This document shows, one piece after another, positions 12,201 through 23,459 of a stretch of DNA of 64,000 nt; the stretch's first letter is position 1; every line of letters starts with the position of its first letter. The notes beneath the pieces were generated by a model. That model was not told where the DNA came from and ran no database searches. It saw only the letters and a list, made by a program, of their open reading frames with translations. Position numbers and translations under genes: made by a program. The stretch comes from Brugia malayi (lineage: Eukaryota; Nematoda; Chromadorea; Rhabditida; Onchocercidae), in NCBI RefSeq assembly GCF_000002995.4, contig NW_025062479.1, forward strand, positions 8,423,721 to 8,487,720. The letters are read 5' to 3'.

Positions 12201-13651
12201 TTTTTGTTTCATTGTGTTGTAATGTGCTTGCTAGCCTTAATAGATACTTTTTGCTAAAAAGCCATGAAAACTCGTGTGAGGATACTTATGGAATTAATCT
12301 CCCAACTAATCGTTTATTTATATCTCAGTCCTTAACGCAGTCTAGCCAAGTTATCGCCTTCAACTTACTTTTTTCCGTATAATAGTCCCCACTGCATAAA
12401 CTACTAAACAGCTCAGTTTCTATATTTCGCCTTTTCTCTTGTTGATCCTCGCTGCGTTTTTCTTGGCATCTAAGAAATGTCATGAAAATTTGTTCAACAA
12501 AAGAAAGACAATTTGCTTGCCATATAAGCCAGTCCAGGGTATCCTAGCACTTATCTGATTATATTTTTGAAAATGAGACCACCGTGCCTGATTATTTCGG
12601 GTAGGTAAATAGGTGATTGGTGTTTTGAGATTTATTTGGAACCTTTTTCAATTTCACAGTGCATTTTCTGAACAGCTTTCAATATATTAGAATATGTTAC
12701 TCTTTGCGAATTAATCATTTCGTTTCCTCGGCGATGTTGATTTACAGAGAATTTATAGATTGATATGGAATGTAGTTTATCTTCAATTTCATTTTATTTT
12801 TTTTAGTTTGCGTTATGGAGTTTTTTTTACTTCAGTATCTGCGGTGGAGCAGTGAACTCAAGCGGCCGATATTTCTGAAACGTCTTTATTAGGCGAATTG
12901 AAACTCAGAAGTTGTTTTTTTCAGATTCTGATAATATAGGATTATAGCATTTCAGATAATTTTTCACGTATGAAAAAAATTAAATTAAAATTCTCAGCCA
13001 CAACATTTAATATATTCAGAATTATATTTCATAGAAATCTTTGTGCATAATTTTGAGCGGCTTTTTGTTAAGCTTTTTGAAAAGTTGGTAGCTATCACAC
13101 TTTTTCATCTTTTATAACTTGTTTCATACAGTTTTGATGTGTTTTTAATCATTTGTTCGTTAAAAAATGCGAGCTGCTACCCTATTTTTTTATTTTTGAA
13201 CTGGTGTCAAAATGTTTAACCTGTATTGCTTTTTGTTAGGCTTAATTTCTAGCTGAAGTTTTTTTGAGCGTGTTTTAATGCTTGGTAGCTGTAGCATTTT
13301 TCCATTTTGCATGACTTGTTTTATGCAGATTTGTATTTGCTGTTTTAAATTATGTATCTTGTTAAGTGCAAACATATTATGTTAGTTAGTTTTCATGTTT
13401 TTTATTCTGATAAGTGAAAAAACTTATATTTCCGGTGTTATGTTTCAAAAAAAAAAAAGAGAAAATGAAGATTGGACATTTTAATAATTTATTTCTGTGT
13501 TATCACTGTTTAGTTTGGTGTTCTGGGCTCCGCAATACTAGTCTCATTTTAATCTTGCGTTAATTATGATAGTATCAGTCCTCGATCCGATCCGGAACGG
13601 TGTTCTAGAAACATCAGCCGGGATCTCACCCGCTACGAGATAGCCAAATAG
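9246..13651 (+). CDS. GSKIP-domain protein (GSK3-interaction protein-like), 327 aa
   Basis: Seven exons join in phase: 9246-9400, 10020-10193, 10560-10774, 11116-11201, 11401-11532, 11804-11952, 13579-13651. An in-frame TAA precedes the ATG. Residues about 142-253 match human GSKIP throughout. Examples are VSEILPRTADLIFVNIKT against the family's 'VSQILPRTDDIVFINVTT' and, at 228-247, ISPAHSQYFTKCLTEKLTQL against the GSK3-binding helix. Human GSKIP is about 139 residues, binds PKA RII and inhibits GSK3-beta. This protein adds about 140 Ser/Pro-rich N-terminal residues and an acidic/basic tail. Reading on from exon 6 gives a stop at 11954-11956 (about 304 aa). However, AG|GTGAAA at 11952 joins in phase to a GC-richer terminal exon encoding SPRSDPERCSRNISRDLTRY. 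Both ends may be used. Confidence 0.85.
12100..13560 (+). other. long last intron of the GSKIP-like gene, no exon seen
   Basis: AT-rich sequence with T-runs. I see no convincing exon here. It contains a diverged tandem duplication of about 66 bp around 13086-13347, listed separately. Confidence 0.4.
13086..13347. repeat. diverged direct duplication
   Basis: Two diverged copies begin TTGGTAGCT at 13086 and 13282 (offset 196 bp) and run through similar T-rich sequence, each with a CTTGTTT(C/T)AT(A/G)CAG core. They lie inside the last intron of the GSKIP-like gene. Confidence 0.45.
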
Positions 13652-15741
13652 GAACTCGTCGATTCGGACCCTATGTTTGGTTGGGGGGAAATCTTGTACG
13701 GATGGATTCGTTTGAAATATGAATGTTTGCTTAGCATAAGTTGAGTTATGAGATTTTCTGTTCCGATCAAAAAGGAAATAATGTTCGATATTGTTTGATA
13801 TCCAAAAGATTTTTCAAAAATGTGTCACATCTTCGAGAGCAACTTCAAATTAAGGCTGATTGGGTTTCGGTTCCTCAATCTCCACTGATTCCCGCATATC
13901 AATCAATTAATTGGATTTTAAACGTCCGAATGATTCTGCAGATTTTGTTCGAATGACTAGACTGGTTTTTAAATTAATTAAAAAGCGCAAGGATGCACTG
14001 TTGGTGTATTCTAAGCTGCGAGTGATTTACAATGAATTTATTCTATATTTAATTAGCCCCTGAAGTGTCATAATCGAGAGAACAATGTTTAAATATTGTC
14101 CGTGAAAGTCTGTAATAGTTGATCCAAAGTCCTCAGTGGAAACTGAAATGAATGTAGGGAAGTAGCAAGTGCTTTCCGATAACAGTGTTGTTACTAAAGT
14201 TTTATTAACTTTTTGACTCAATTCATCAATTTAATTTCGGACAAATGAAGGTCATTGACAGCCATTTCTTATCAACTGGCTTGTTCGCAAGTCCAGTTTT
14301 TCCAAGCCTAATCAAAAATACTCTGGAAAGTAAGGTTTCAATTTTACTAGTTGGATGTGTAAGTTTTTGGAAAAGAATGTTTCTTATTATTTTGCACAAG
14401 TAAGCATTGAAAAACACTTAAGTGGATCAATCATTAAAATTTCTTCCCAATCAGCTTTTTCCAATTTTAGCTTTCTTTAATTTATGGTTATTTAATCTTC
14501 ATTACTTTTTTTCTTGCTTCAGTGAACTGACATTAGATTTTCGAACTCCGAAAACTTCTTGTTAAAATAGACCCATGCAAATTATAAAGTAATGAAATAA
14601 AATTATCTAAACAATTACAAATAATCACATTTACCGTGGGTTTTGCTGGAATTTTTGACTGTAATAAATACAGCCGGTTTTTTCTTTTTTTTTTTTTTTT
14701 TCTTTTTTTAATCTAAAAAACCAGTATCGCTCTTTTTTAATGTACTTGAAGAAGGATGTTACACGAACTATTTTTTTCATTATGTCTTTGATGAGATGCG
14801 AAGTGGGGTAGAAAAATCAAAGATGAAATCAAACAGAATAATTTAGGGTGGGATGAAATAAAATGGTCTTTTTTCTTTTTCGGAACCGTCACAGTTGAAA
14901 AAGATAATATTTCCGAATTTCAGGGAACATTGCGAAGGAAGGTGAGACACTGCATCGCTAAATAATTTATCGCTCTTGAAATAAGTTTTAATGTACTGAG
15001 TGATAATTATTTTAGGTGCGCGACACATGGACGCCTTTTTATTGATGGTCTGTCAGTCTGTATGAATCTTCTAACAGGTACAGTTGGTAACTGGTGTTTT
15101 TTTCTTATCCTTTGGTTGCTTGTTATCATTTGTTGGAAATTCATTAATTTAAATTTTGAAAATTTTCAGTTGACTGAAGTTGTTATAAATATTTCAGTAT
15201 ATTTCTGCAAAACTTTTTTTCACATTTTTTTAAAGTCAATGAAAAAGCAAATTATGATAAACTAATGCAAGTTGATTAAGATTTAATAGATTTAATTAAA
15301 CTACATTTTCTTCAGAGATTTTATAGATTACGTATTTGAAGTTGTCTGGGAACAATTGAGATTTAGCAAAAAATTAATTTTTTTAACTTAATTTTTTCAA
15401 AAATTAACTTATTTTTTTCAAAAACCCACTAAAATTGAATGTGGAATTAGGGTTATTTGTAAATTTCGAATTAAATTCGTTAGCATGTAAAGTGATGAAT
15501 GAATACGCATAATTTTAATATTAGACAACCGTGGTAACGTTGATAATGATAATTACAACAATGACATAATAGATTAATTATACCTATTTTTGATTATATG
15601 AGAACAGCAAACTTATGGGATTCATAAATGAGAGTTTTTAGGCATTAGTAACAATTTCTTTCTCAGCAATCATCTGAATTTTTTACACTCACCTTTTTTA
15701 TAGAAAGTCAATTTTTTTTTATTAGTATTTTCAATTAGTAA

Positions 15742-15800
15742 CATTCAGACTAATGATAAGCAGTAGTTATCATTCAGATTAATGATAAGTAAGTAATTAT
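15742..15800. repeat. two tandem ~30-bp units with internal inverted repeat
   Basis: Two tandem copies of a unit beginning CATTCAGA(C/T)TAATGATAAG and ending AGTTAT/AATTAT. Each contains AATGATAA followed by its reverse complement TTATCATT across the unit border, so the array can fold into small hairpins. Confidence 0.6.
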
Positions 15801-16127
15801 CATTCGTTTATATTTATAAACTATATCCTTTATATAAATGTCCTGCAATAGTTGTATGAATCTCTTTTATGAGTTATATGATTCTTGTATGAAGTTGGTA
15901 TGAATTTCCTACAAAGCCTAAAACTTGCTGGAAAAGCAGGATTAAAGTCCGGGACTAATTTCAAATTTGTATTGAAAGCTGCAGACATGGAAAAAATGCA
16001 GCATTGCTGTTTGGGTGTGTGTTTTAAATTCCTAAATAATAGCTTTCTAGAGAAAAAAAAAAAAAAACGCCACTATAATGATTGCTTCCCAACCTGTAGA
16101 GTATAACCATAGACTTTTTCAGATAAT

Positions 16128-18631
16128 ATGGCTCGTGAGAAACTTCATCGACAAATACTGATCAGTTTGAAGTTTGCATTACAATACATTTTATGTGTAT
16201 TATTTCGAGATTTGCCTCGAATGATTGCACTGAAAAGAAAATCAATAACCGATCAGGTTTTACTTTCTAGCTACTGCTGACAAGTTTAAGGATATTACTG
16301 GACGTTTCTTCATCATAGCAATGAAGATGTGACTCAGTTTCCCGAAACGTAAAATAGCGCATTCTTGCGATGCAAATCAGTTATCAGTGAGTCAGTGAGC
16401 TACCAAATAATGATTTACATAGTTATGAGCTAGTCAGATCCAAACGGATTTGGATTAATTTGTAATTAAATGATAGCATGCACTATTTTGTCTTGACTTA
16501 ATTCAGTTCGAAATCAAATTATAATTTTTAAATCATACAGAAAAGTTAGGATTCATGTGTATTTTATTGCCTTAAAAAACGGTACAGCCAATCACAAAAA
16601 TTATTGATTTTAGGTGGTTGCTATCACCGGTGGTGCATCGGGAATTGGTAAAGGACTGGCGCAGAAAATTGCATTGGAACAGAATGCCATCGTCTGCATT
16701 TTGGATATTAATCAGGTAGTATTTTATTCGATAATTCATTTAAATTGTGGAGTTTGTATACTTTATTTCGAAAAGTTCAAAATGCATAATTATGTTTTCG
16801 AAAGTTGAGGACAAAATAAGACTGGTAGAAATTACTAACAGACGGTGCAATTGAACATAAAAGAAGCGCATATTGCAATTTCTATGAGCAATTTCTATGA
16901 AATTTACAATCCGTAATCGACTAATGAATATCAAATTAACGGGATATCATTTATCAAATCCGAAAGAACTTATTGATTTCATTCGTGATAAAAAATTTCT
17001 CTTCACAGGAAGAAGGAGTCCGAACTGTATCACAAATTATTGAAAGTGGTGGACGAGCATATTTTTTTCTTTGTAATGTTGCAAAATCTGATGAAGTAAA
17101 ACTTTGCGCTCAACAAATATTCAGTAATACAAAAATTGGTGTGTCAATTATTATACTTATATTCTGTTTTATGACAGCGCCTGTAACTCATTGTTTAAAA
17201 AAAGCAAAAAACAATAAGCGCAGCTCTACAGTGGCTTAGATTAACTCCCAAAAATTAATTAAGAACCCTAAAGCACAATGCGTCACCGAAGCTTCTTTTA
17301 CACCTACATTGCCTTTCATACAACTTATTCACTTATACTTATTTTCTTATTTGAATTTTAAAACTTATAGACGCTGAGGTTTTGAGATAACTTTAGCATA
17401 GATCTGAAACCTTTAAAAAAAAAAAAAAATATAAATGAAGCTGTAAGTGCAAAACATGAAGTAAAGAGAGAAAGCTTTTTTCTTTTATTTACATAAATAA
17501 GCAAAATATCTCTTATAAAATCATTACAACCTTTAGGTTGCATTGATATCTTAGTTTGCAATGCATCAATACTACGAATCGGTAAATTCTTAGATTTGGA
17601 TGATAAGGATTATCAAGATACAATGAATGTCAACATTCTCGGTTACATTTATGTTAGTTTTACTAGTACGAAATTTTGTTCTGTCTAGTTTTCGAATTTT
17701 TAATTACTTGTTCTTAGCAAAATCAGTTTTTTACATTCAAGGCGGTTTTTAAACAAATTCACTTCTCTACACTGAGTTTCTCTGTTCAGTTCTAATCCAA
17801 CTAAAGATTTAGACAATGAGAGCCTTTTTGCCGCATATGATGGACCGAAATCATGGGCAAATTGTTGCTATCGGATCGATTTGTAGTCATTATGGTGATT
17901 ATCTTGGAACTGCCTATTGGTAATATCTGCCTCATAGTAGCTTTAAACGAACATTTAAAAGAAATGAAACTTACTGGTCATACCCATTTTATCGTTAATT
18001 TTTATTTACAGCATTTGTGATATGATTAAAAACACACTTCTGCCTAAAAGACAAAACCAAACCCACTTATTGTCCTTTCATTTTGTTTAATTGTGGGTCT
18101 TATTAATTAATCATTACTGTTGATCATATAGCACAGCAAAATTTGCAATCCGTGGATTAATGGAAACACTTCAAATGGAACTTTATGAAGAGAAAAAAAA
18201 TGGTGTTGTATTGACAACCATTTATCCGTATTTCGTTGATACAGCGCTTATTGCAAACAATATGACGGAACCGTTTAGCACGTAAGTTGTTTTTTTTTTT
18301 GTTGTTGAAAACTCCCCCAAAATTTTGAATCTCTTCATGTAAGATTTTCAGTAAATTTCTTGACTGTTCGAAATACTGTTTGCATTTATTGATTCGAATT
18401 TGTAATTAAAAAATTGTATTATTTTCAAAAACATTAAATCCTACCGAGACCTTCTCAAATTAATTTTATATCTGCATCTTTTCGTAATGTTGAAGATTTT
18501 ACGATGTAATACCATTGGATAAATGCGTTGAAGAAATTCTGGATGCAATTCTAAAGGAACGAATGTATTATTTTATACCACAATCTCTAGCATTTCTGTG
18601 TAATGCTGCGAAATGGTTTGTGAAACCTTAA
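16128..18631 (+). CDS. short-chain dehydrogenase/reductase, SDR16C-type, 289 aa
   Basis: Seven exons join in phase: 16128-16256, 16614-16715, 17009-17138, 17537-17652, 17813-17919, 18132-18281, 18496-18631. A hydrophobic N-terminal segment (about residues 11-27) suggests a membrane anchor, as in the ER or lipid-droplet SDR16C enzymes (epidermal retinal dehydrogenase 2, 17-beta-HSD11/13). The NAD(P)-binding motif is TGGASGIG at 48-55. The catalytic set is N153 (NVNILG), S181, Y194 and K198 (YCTAK), with the normal Ser-Tyr spacing of 13. The usual NNAG is changed to CNAS (128-131). Substrate is unknown; the family acts on retinol, steroids or other lipids. The protein stops at AKWFVKP, about 20 residues short of the mammalian C-terminus. 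An in-phase upstream exon at 15900-16014 would add about 40 residues. Confidence 0.9.
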
Positions 18632-18639
18632 TATTATGC

Positions 18640-19830
18640 ATTAACTCACTAAGTGATTGTCGACTTTCGGCTTATGAATTTTCCATAAATTTTTCGATCC
18701 TTATAGCTTTTTTATATGCTTAGCTCCAAAGATATAGCTATCTTTTCTTGGCCTTTAATATTTTGCATAGTAAAAACCAACGTACACCTTTAGTACCGCA
18801 CAGCAAATTCACCATCTCAAACTTAGTAATTATTTAATAGCAAGATTAAATTTTTAAGAGGGTAGTAACTAAAGTGGAGAGAGAGAAACGGAAGTCTTAA
18901 TCTTTATTCCTCATAGCATTCCTCCAGATTAGATTATACCGTATATTAGAAATGTGATTGATATTGTTATTCAGTTAAAAAGAACTAGTGGGAGAAAAGG
19001 AAGCATTTCTGAGATATTATTTACTAAATCTTCGAATGAAAATGCTTAAATTTACACATAATTAAGAAAAAGTATTTTATGAGTCATACCGGGAACTATC
19101 TACACAATATTTCAGTAGAGGGTATTGTGGCTTTTAATATGTTGATGTTGAGTCTTCAATTCATTTAGAACTTTTGAACCAAAACACAAAATTCATTAGC
19201 AGCGTGTGGTTTTAATACTAAATGATAACTGTAATGGAACAGGTTTTGAAGGACTTTAAATCCAAAACAAAAAAATTCCTTGCGAGGCGTAAAAATCTCC
19301 ATGTTACAACGAGGTGTAAATCCTTAGGTTTAATTAAGTAGAAATACAGAAAACGTTTGCTGTCAATAATCATTTTAGCTATACAACGAAATACTCAATG
19401 CCATATGTAAGACGACTGATCAACTGTAGATATAAAACTTTAAATAAAAGAGGAGACAATGAGATACAGACAAATATGAAATAATGGTTATATGGAGCAG
19501 AATGGCGTCTAATATTGCAATTGATGATTAAAAGATTGGATTTTCTTTTTTTCTTTTTATTGATTCATTTCTGTTTAAATTTCTCTTACTGTGATGTTTA
19601 TTACCTGTGTCGTCCCATTAATCATAAACTCCATAATGTTTCACTTTACAGTTTCATTAACAGCTAATTTGTGACCGTTTGTGATTAATCACTTCACAGA
19701 TAACTGTTTCGATAAACGCAGTTATGAAATAATCGGTATTTTTAGTCTCGAAATTTGGTATTTTAAATTTATTTGTTGATGATTCAAATTCGTACTTTTT
19801 TCCTTTCGAAAATTTCTTTTGGAAAAATGA
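18640..19830. other. intergenic, nothing recognised
   Basis: AT-rich sequence downstream of the SDR gene. No exon, RNA gene or repeat that I can support. No continuation of the SDR coding region was found here. Confidence 0.4.
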
Positions 19831-19839
19831 ATCAAAAAT

Positions 19840-20720
19840 GTAAAGCTCTGTTGTGCTCGTCATGCGAAAGATTTCTTGATGTCTTTACTGTAATCGTAAT
19901 TTATTCCTATCTCTTTATATTGTTTATATATCTCATTTATTTCAATCGCTATTTAATGCCTACCTTGAAGGAACTACATTTCATGTAAAAATACAAGTTT
20001 TTCTCTTTTCTTTTCCCATCATATTACATCTATCTTTTAACAAAAATCAATTAATGTTTAGTCGTTTCACGCATTATCTGTTTGCTAGAAATTCAAATAT
20101 AGTGATAGAAAATGTTAGCTCTAAACATTAAAGTTCAAAAAAAGCCAAAAAATGAGTACATTAAAAAGCGGTCTAAATATTTCAGATGCATTAGCTAAAT
20201 TATTGACAATGCACTGGTTATATTGGTTTAAAGACTACTATATCTAATATAATCAATTATGTCATGCAGTGCAGTATGACTGAGGCATATGAAATATTAA
20301 AGGAAAAAAAGGAACAGATAGCCATAATAATGCACGAAATTTATCATTTAATCAGTGATGAGCACTATTTAGACTGGTTTTTAATGTGCCCATTTTTTTT
20401 TTTTTTTAAATTTCACGTTTAGAGCTAACATTTTTCTATCGTTATATTTGAATTCCTAGCAAACAGATAATGCGTGAAAATGACTAAACATTGATTGATT
20501 TTTGTTAAAAGATGGATGTAATATGATGGGCAAAAGAAAAAAGAAAGACATTAAAAAAGACAAAAAAGGACATGAAAATAGAAAGACATGTATCTTGAAG
20601 ATAGGTAATGAATAGCGATTGAAATAAATGGGATAAATAAGCAATGTAACGAGATAGGAATTACGATTAAAGTGAAGACATTAAGAAATCCTTAGTATAA
20701 CAGAAGAAAAGAAGCTTTAA
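19840..20720. repeat. long imperfect inverted repeat (foldback / MITE-like)
   Basis: The left arm, about 19842-20128, returns in reverse complement at about 20415-20718, with a spacer of about 285 bp. Matching blocks are easy to see: TTAACAAAAATCAAT against its complement near 20500, GCATTATCTGTTTGCTAG against 20456-20475, CATTTATTTCAATCGCTATT against the 20600-20630 region, and GTTAGCTCTAAAC at the inner edge. The outer edges begin AAAGCT on both sides, where similarity fades. Overall identity looks roughly 80-85% by eye. There is no transposase and no certain target-site duplication. It may be a non-autonomous foldback element or an old inverted duplication. Confidence 0.85.
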
Positions 20721-22023
20721 AAAACTTTGTTTCTTTTTCTGTCTTCCATTCGTTCCTCTTTTCTTTTCATGACTGGTAATTCGAAGCGCCACGAGACTCG
20801 ATGTAAAGACTATAAGTAATATGAAATACTTTTTTTCGTTATTCGAGTTTTTACTTCATTATAAAGTTATTTCGTAAATTCGCTGTATGCATTGTTTTGA
20901 ATTTAATTTGTTGCAGGACATTTTTTTTTTTATAATCCTTGATTCTGCTTCGTACGGCCGTTTTTCAGCTTGCTTTGGATCATAATTGAGGATATGGTAT
21001 ATGGAATGGACGAGATGACCTGATAATCTCTTAGACTGAGAAAGAAATCATTCAAATACTTTGGAAAAGCAAGCATGAAAATAAATTAAAGCATTAAACT
21101 GATTTTGCAGCTACATAAAGACTAAAATTCATGGATGGGAGACTGTAGAAATATATACGATTTAGAACTTGAATTATACATTTCAAATGACTAACTGATA
21201 AATACATACAAGCAAAAATGATTAAGAGGATTGATTTTTGACCTAAATTTTAACAAAATAAATGAAATATTGTTGCCGAATTCGTATCACTTTGTCCTTT
21301 TCATTTGTATTTTAGCGATTTAAGAAAATTTGCTAATTTAAATTTAGGTATATAACTATTGTGATCAGCTGTTTCATAACTGTGTCGCTCAAATTATCGT
21401 TTGCTGAATTCACAAATTTAACACGCAAGTAAATGATATACATATTGCTGAAAAATGCGAATAAAACGTCGTTTTTGCGACATATCTCTTTTATCAACAA
21501 ATTTCAAATTCACTTGTTTGTAGATATCTCTTTATTAATTGTACAGTAATTTTCCAAGACCTATTGTTAGTTCTATTTTGAAAGACAGTAATAAAATTGT
21601 TAAATCGAGTAGGCATATGAGTTGAATGTTTAATGTTTTTATTTTATCTTAGCTTGTTTCGAAGATGCTAATAAGGAAAGGGAAAAAATTCTTCCATTCT
21701 ATCCATAATATATTTTTATTAAAATGTTCAATACTGTTTTTAAAAGTTATCATGCAAAATGTAGCAATAAATAATGGCAATAAATGCAATAAATAATTGC
21801 ATAAAATTATTAATTGTACGTTATGTCTAATCAGTTCTTGCGAGACAATTATTTTTAGCCCAAAGAAGGCACTATAATTCATTGAACCATAATATTACAG
21901 TTGAATTTCTGAAAAATATAAACATGTTATGTTGATTTTATTAGTTATTTAATAATAAGCGTTTAGCAATCTATGCTCACTTTATCGTTTCCCAAGCTAA
22001 TATGTAGTCTCCACAAAGAATCG

Positions 22024-22278
22024 TTTTTCCTATATGCCCAAGATGATGAAGAATGGAAGGATTGACAGTTTATTTTTAATGCATCCCAATTGTTTTTAAT
22101 AAATATTTTTGCAACCTGCAAGCTCTGATTATAAATCATTCACACGCTATTAATGTTAAAAATTTCTGGGATCGTTTCTTGCTGCAGAGCATTTAAGACT
22201 TTTTTTTTAAGCAAAGAAAACAATTAAATAAATTATTAGGTATTAGATTTTTCCTATATGCCCAAGATGATGAAGAAT
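22024..22278. repeat. 31-bp perfect direct repeat, copies 224 bp apart
   Basis: The copies at 22024-22054 and 22248-22278 are identical: TTTTTCCTATATGCC at the start, then CAAGATGATGAAGAAT. Flanks differ at once on both sides. Read on the plus strand, both copies can encode FLYAQDDEE in an open frame. Confidence 0.85.
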
Positions 22279-22513
22279 CAAGTGGGTATCATGAAATGAT
22301 ATTTTCTCAACGGCCAAGTTATTCAACAGGCCAGTGCTTCTACTGATCTACAAAAGTTGGTGCTCATCTTGTCAAGGTGTATTACATATTTCATAAAAAA
22401 GCCACTAGCAAATTGATCATTTGATTTCGAAAGATATAACGTTAAATGCAAGAATAAGTGTACATTTTAGTACTTTGTGCTTTAGAATATGAACATTTTT
22501 TCCCATTCATAAG

Positions 22514-23194
22514 GATGCCGACAACAAATTGTGCTTAATCAAGGAATCTCCAAGTCAAATCAGATTGATTAATTTAACTTCACCATCACTGAAGAATAAA
22601 TTTGAAAAATCAAATCGGCGTGATGAATTGATGGTTACTATAAAACTCCGTTTTTTTTTTTTTCGCGAGTTAGTTTTTCCACACTGTTCCTTTTTCCTGT
22701 ATTTTTAAGAACCTTGACACTGCAGATACATTATTATCATCGTTCAATCCGATTTCTCAGCATGGTGTGACTTACTCCAACAACGTAAACAAAATTATAA
22801 AATAACGTACGTCAGATTGCATCTACTCATTGTTACTACGCATTGTTTTTACCATAGCAGTTTAGGTTATTGAAGGAAGGAATGATTCCAGTGTAACTAA
22901 AGTCCTTCAGCTTGTAATCAAAATTCTTATAGTACGCAGTATTTTTTTACAAAAACAGCTTTTGTTTTCCAGGAACCAGCAAGTCCTTCCGCTAATCATT
23001 ACTTATTGTTTATTGTTTTGAGTTTTTGCAAACTGAACTCAATAAAAACAGATGTAAATGGAGATGTTCTGAAAGGGATGGAAAATACTAATTATCCGGA
23101 AAACAAGCATTATTTTCCAGATATACCCAAAATAAGTGAAAAAATGGAAAGCGCTCTGGAAGTGTTCGGCAGGCAGCATGTCGGTTTGATTTAA
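22514..23194 (+). CDS. coding-like segments, unrecognised (possible gene or remnant)
   Basis: Two open segments can be joined in phase 0. The first is 22514-22633 (DADNKLCLIKESPSQIRLIN..., 40 codons, ending ATG|GTTACT). The second is 22973-23194, after a good TTTGTTTTCCAG acceptor (EPASPSANHYLL... to a TAA, 73 residues). No start exon was found. The open frame through the 31-bp repeat at 22248 does not join in phase. A Lys/Glu-rich ORF follows at 23349-23450. No family recognised. It could be a real gene with missed 5' exons, a decayed gene, or chance. Confidence 0.25.
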
Positions 23195-23459
23195 TTTCAT
23201 GTTAAGCTTAAAATCCGGAACAAAGTCAAAGTAAGTATTACAATTACTAATTTTTATTCTTAAAACAAGCAATTTCAACGCTATCTTCGCTTCTCATTCA
23301 ATTTAATTTTCACGGAGTGATGAGTAGAATAGAAGATGAGTGAAAAACATGAAAATGAAAAAAAAAGAGGAAGAAGACGAGAATGCTAAAGCCAAAGACA
23401 TATCTGAAAGTAAGAAGAGTAAATATGTAATAAAACGAAAAAATGAACTGTAGTCTAAT

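Noticed and set aside
13741..13956. 71-codon ORF just after the GSKIP-like gene
   Set aside because: No ATG start, no splice context and no recognisable domain; likely 3' UTR or intergenic.
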